In this document: piece by piece, positions 63,401-64,000 of the stretch
How positions within the stretch are numbered: position 1 is the first letter of the stretch
Layout: each line of letters begins with the position of its first letter
Source: Chryseobacterium sp. MYb7
Lineage (GTDB): Bacteria; Bacteroidota; Bacteroidia; Flavobacteriales; Weeksellaceae
Assembly: GCF_002979455.1 (NCBI RefSeq)
Contig: NZ_PCOU01000004.1
Coordinates: 62,001-126,000 of the forward strand
DNA: 64,000 bases
Direction: 5' to 3'
Position numbers and translations under genes: made by a program
Notes under the pieces: generated by a model
Database searches by the model: none
Told to the model about the DNA's origin: nothing
Seen by the model: only the letters and a program-made list of their open reading frames with translations

Positions 63401-64000
63401 CAGCAATGCAACACCAAATGCACCTACATTTACAACTACGCATACATCAGCTACTGTTACCATCACAGGTGCAGGAGTAAGTTATGTGGTAAGATACAGA
63501 GTTCAGGGAACAACAACCTGGACATCAGTATATGCTTCAACACAATTGGGTAACCTTCCATTAGTGATTACCGGATTGACCCCTGCTACAACTTATGAAG
63601 TAGATGTAGCTGCTATTTGTGGAGATATTGTAGGAACAGCAACTCCGATCAAGACCTTTACGACAAGATGTGATCCTACACCTCCAAACGTAACAGTAAG
63701 TAACATTACTCCAACAACAGCATTGATTACATGGGCTCCGCTAGCAGCAAGTTCTACGTATACGATGAGATGGAGAAAAGTAGGAACTACAACATGGAAT
63801 ATTATAAGTTTACCGGCAGCTCCTGCTAACACTTATGTATTAGGAAGTGCAACTCCACTGGAACCATACACTACGTATGAAGTACAGATTGCTAACCAGT
63901 GTAATGGAGAAACCACATTGAATCCATATTCTAATCCTAAAGTATTTACCACAGAAAGAATATGCCAGATTCCTCCTCCGGGATTAACCATTACTCAATT
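60498..64000 (+). CDS. Large secreted protein with alternating FN3 and GEVED domains (partial)
   Basis: The gene starts at ATG 60498 and stays open to the right edge, at least 1,167 codons. After a signal peptide (ending SKVSAQ) comes a beta domain (about residues 25-210). Next are fibronectin type III domains (LTEQTAYEVQVATVCGG, near 61337, 62089, 62845, 63574 and 63870) alternating with GEVED domains (for example YSYGETEDYAVKL and FTQGEVEDYPVRF) near 61430-61890, 62190-62660 and 62940-63390. The DNA unit is about 755 bp. It should end in a T9SS sorting domain beyond the window. It is probably an adhesin or cell-surface scaffold. Confidence 0.9.
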   Translation, partial: MKNIMKKLFTSLILFLCLICTGFVSKVSAQAGQIGTGTGTSVYLPIRSYYGYSYSQQIYTASEVSTAIGTSTYITAIKFYSTTVATSQDVYKDWVVYMGNTTQNNFASLTNWVPLSALTQVYAGVIPTLTNGNWVTLQLATPFLWNGTDNLVVAVNEKTPGYASSPGTAWGSYNAGANRGMIYYEDSANPDPAAPPAAKDRLADIPRVQFESHALPACSAAPPTNITVSNLTTTSANVGWYLSAGATYVVRYRLLSGGPWTTINVTTPLVGNQIITGLTEQTAYEVQVATVCGGSTGTFSPSVNFTTPALSYCASAATSTYIDGYIGQVAVNAQGAPSMLSNSGQSGYTDYSTDPTRLVTLVRGGTGTVSVSKVWPDYQYSFLTGVWIDYNRNGVFEASERVLTSPSNTTTPVTATFTVPTTASGNVYTGNLTTKMRVVMNEYSPINACGTYSYGETEDYAVKLIDLSACTTAPPSNITVNNITPSSANVTWTSTTGATYIVRYRVSPSGAWQQITVNTPLISNQLLTGLLEQTAYEVQVATVCGGTTGAFSPSVNFSTPALTYCTAGPSSNTATSGYINNVTVTPTNAPIMLSNSVSDNYKDYTTDPTRVVIFERGSANNKISVNKYWPGTPTSYGVAAWVDFNRNGTFETSEKILNSTYSTTTPVTATFAVPTVASGNVYTGTLPTRMRVVMRYFDNANPCGTFTQGEVEDYPVRFVDSQPCTTAPPTGITVNNISATNATVSWISTVGATYTVRWRVAPSGAWQTATVPAGQNFYGITGLTEQTNYEVQVSTTCGGTTGAYSSSVAFTTPPLAYCQMTGSGTNDHISNVTVTSSNLGVPPMNNTSVQTNYTSYTTPETLITLDVNSQNNKISVAKGWTGATGNDAVTAWLDFDRNGQFTDAERILISPANTTTPVTATFAVPSTAYTGPLTTTLRVVLKRTSAPVMCQNAVDGEVEDYRVRIRPCSNATPNAPTFTTTHTSATVTITGAGVSYVVRYRVQGTTTWTSVYASTQLGNLPLVITGLTPATTYEVDVAAICGDIVGTATPIKTFTTRCDPTPPNVTVSNITPTTALITWAPLAASSTYTMRWRKVGTTTWNIISLPAAPANTYVLGSATPLEPYTTYEVQIANQCNGETTLNPYSNPKVFTTERICQIPPPGLTITQ

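Noticed and set aside
62289-63832. Minus-strand frames of 124 and 79 codons
   Set aside because: They are shadows of the FN3/GEVED gene, which is open on the plus strand with clear domains.

Overview
This window is chromosomal DNA from a Bacteroidota bacterium of the family Weeksellaceae, most likely Chryseobacterium or a close relative. The evidence is AT-rich coding sequence, many promoters with the Bacteroidota -7 element TAnnTTTG and no Shine-Dalgarno sites that stand out, secreted proteins with type IX secretion (T9SS) sorting domains, a flavastacin-like astacin, an ExbB-ExbD-ExbD-TonB cluster, bacillithiol deacetylase BshB1, and a Chryseobacterium-type bacteriocin-like peptide leader. 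Most of the window is housekeeping sequence. No phage, IS element, rRNA or CRISPR array was seen.

Layout. 0-6.4 kb: a decayed relic of the tilS 3' end, a two-domain thioredoxin protein, a 5'-shortened ECF sigma factor and intact tilS (all minus), an OmpA lipoprotein (+), and a three-gene minus-strand operon ending in an HTTM (gamma-carboxylase-like/SdpB-like) membrane protein. 6.4-7.3 kb: a gene-poor patch with a candidate small minus ORF and a 51-aa peptide whose six cysteines follow the cystine-knot pattern. 7.4-13.7 kb: O-methyltransferase, NlpC/P60 peptidase, Kdo transferase WaaA, a glycosyltransferase/acyltransferase group (minus) and a lipoprotein. 13.8-23.6 kb: leuS, then exbB-exbD-exbD-tonB with a small membrane protein, a PstS-like lipoprotein and a TPR protein, then bshB1 and tRNA-His. 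23.8-28 kb: two large exported proteins, a beta-helix T9SS substrate and an FG-GAP-like repeat protein. 28-36.9 kb: PUR-like protein, ABC exporter, nusB-DUF1573-yajC, SDR, MscS, YcxB-like protein, and a Crp/Fnr regulator next to a divergent purA. 37-49.8 kb: astacin lipoprotein, aspS, ankyrin protein, MATE pump, ribosomal protein THX, DUF937, DUF2723 and DUF2480 proteins, lpxB, a GH99 enzyme and ComEC. 49.9-64 kb: sdhCAB, a thioredoxin-fold lipoprotein without catalytic cysteines, rlmD-DUF6452-DUF6048, an M43 protease and a giant FN3/GEVED repeat protein that runs off the right edge.

The most interesting signals are: (1) a Crp/Fnr regulator and a divergent purA sharing an identical palindrome, TTGYCA-AA-TGRCAA, at exactly the same distance from their -7 boxes, which suggests a small self-activating regulon; (2) a knottin-like bacteriocin peptide; (3) the tilS relic and truncated sigma factor, which together look like a rearrangement scar; (4) the HTTM operon with an internal attenuator-like hairpin; (5) a thioredoxin-fold lipoprotein with WNPYI in place of WCxxC.
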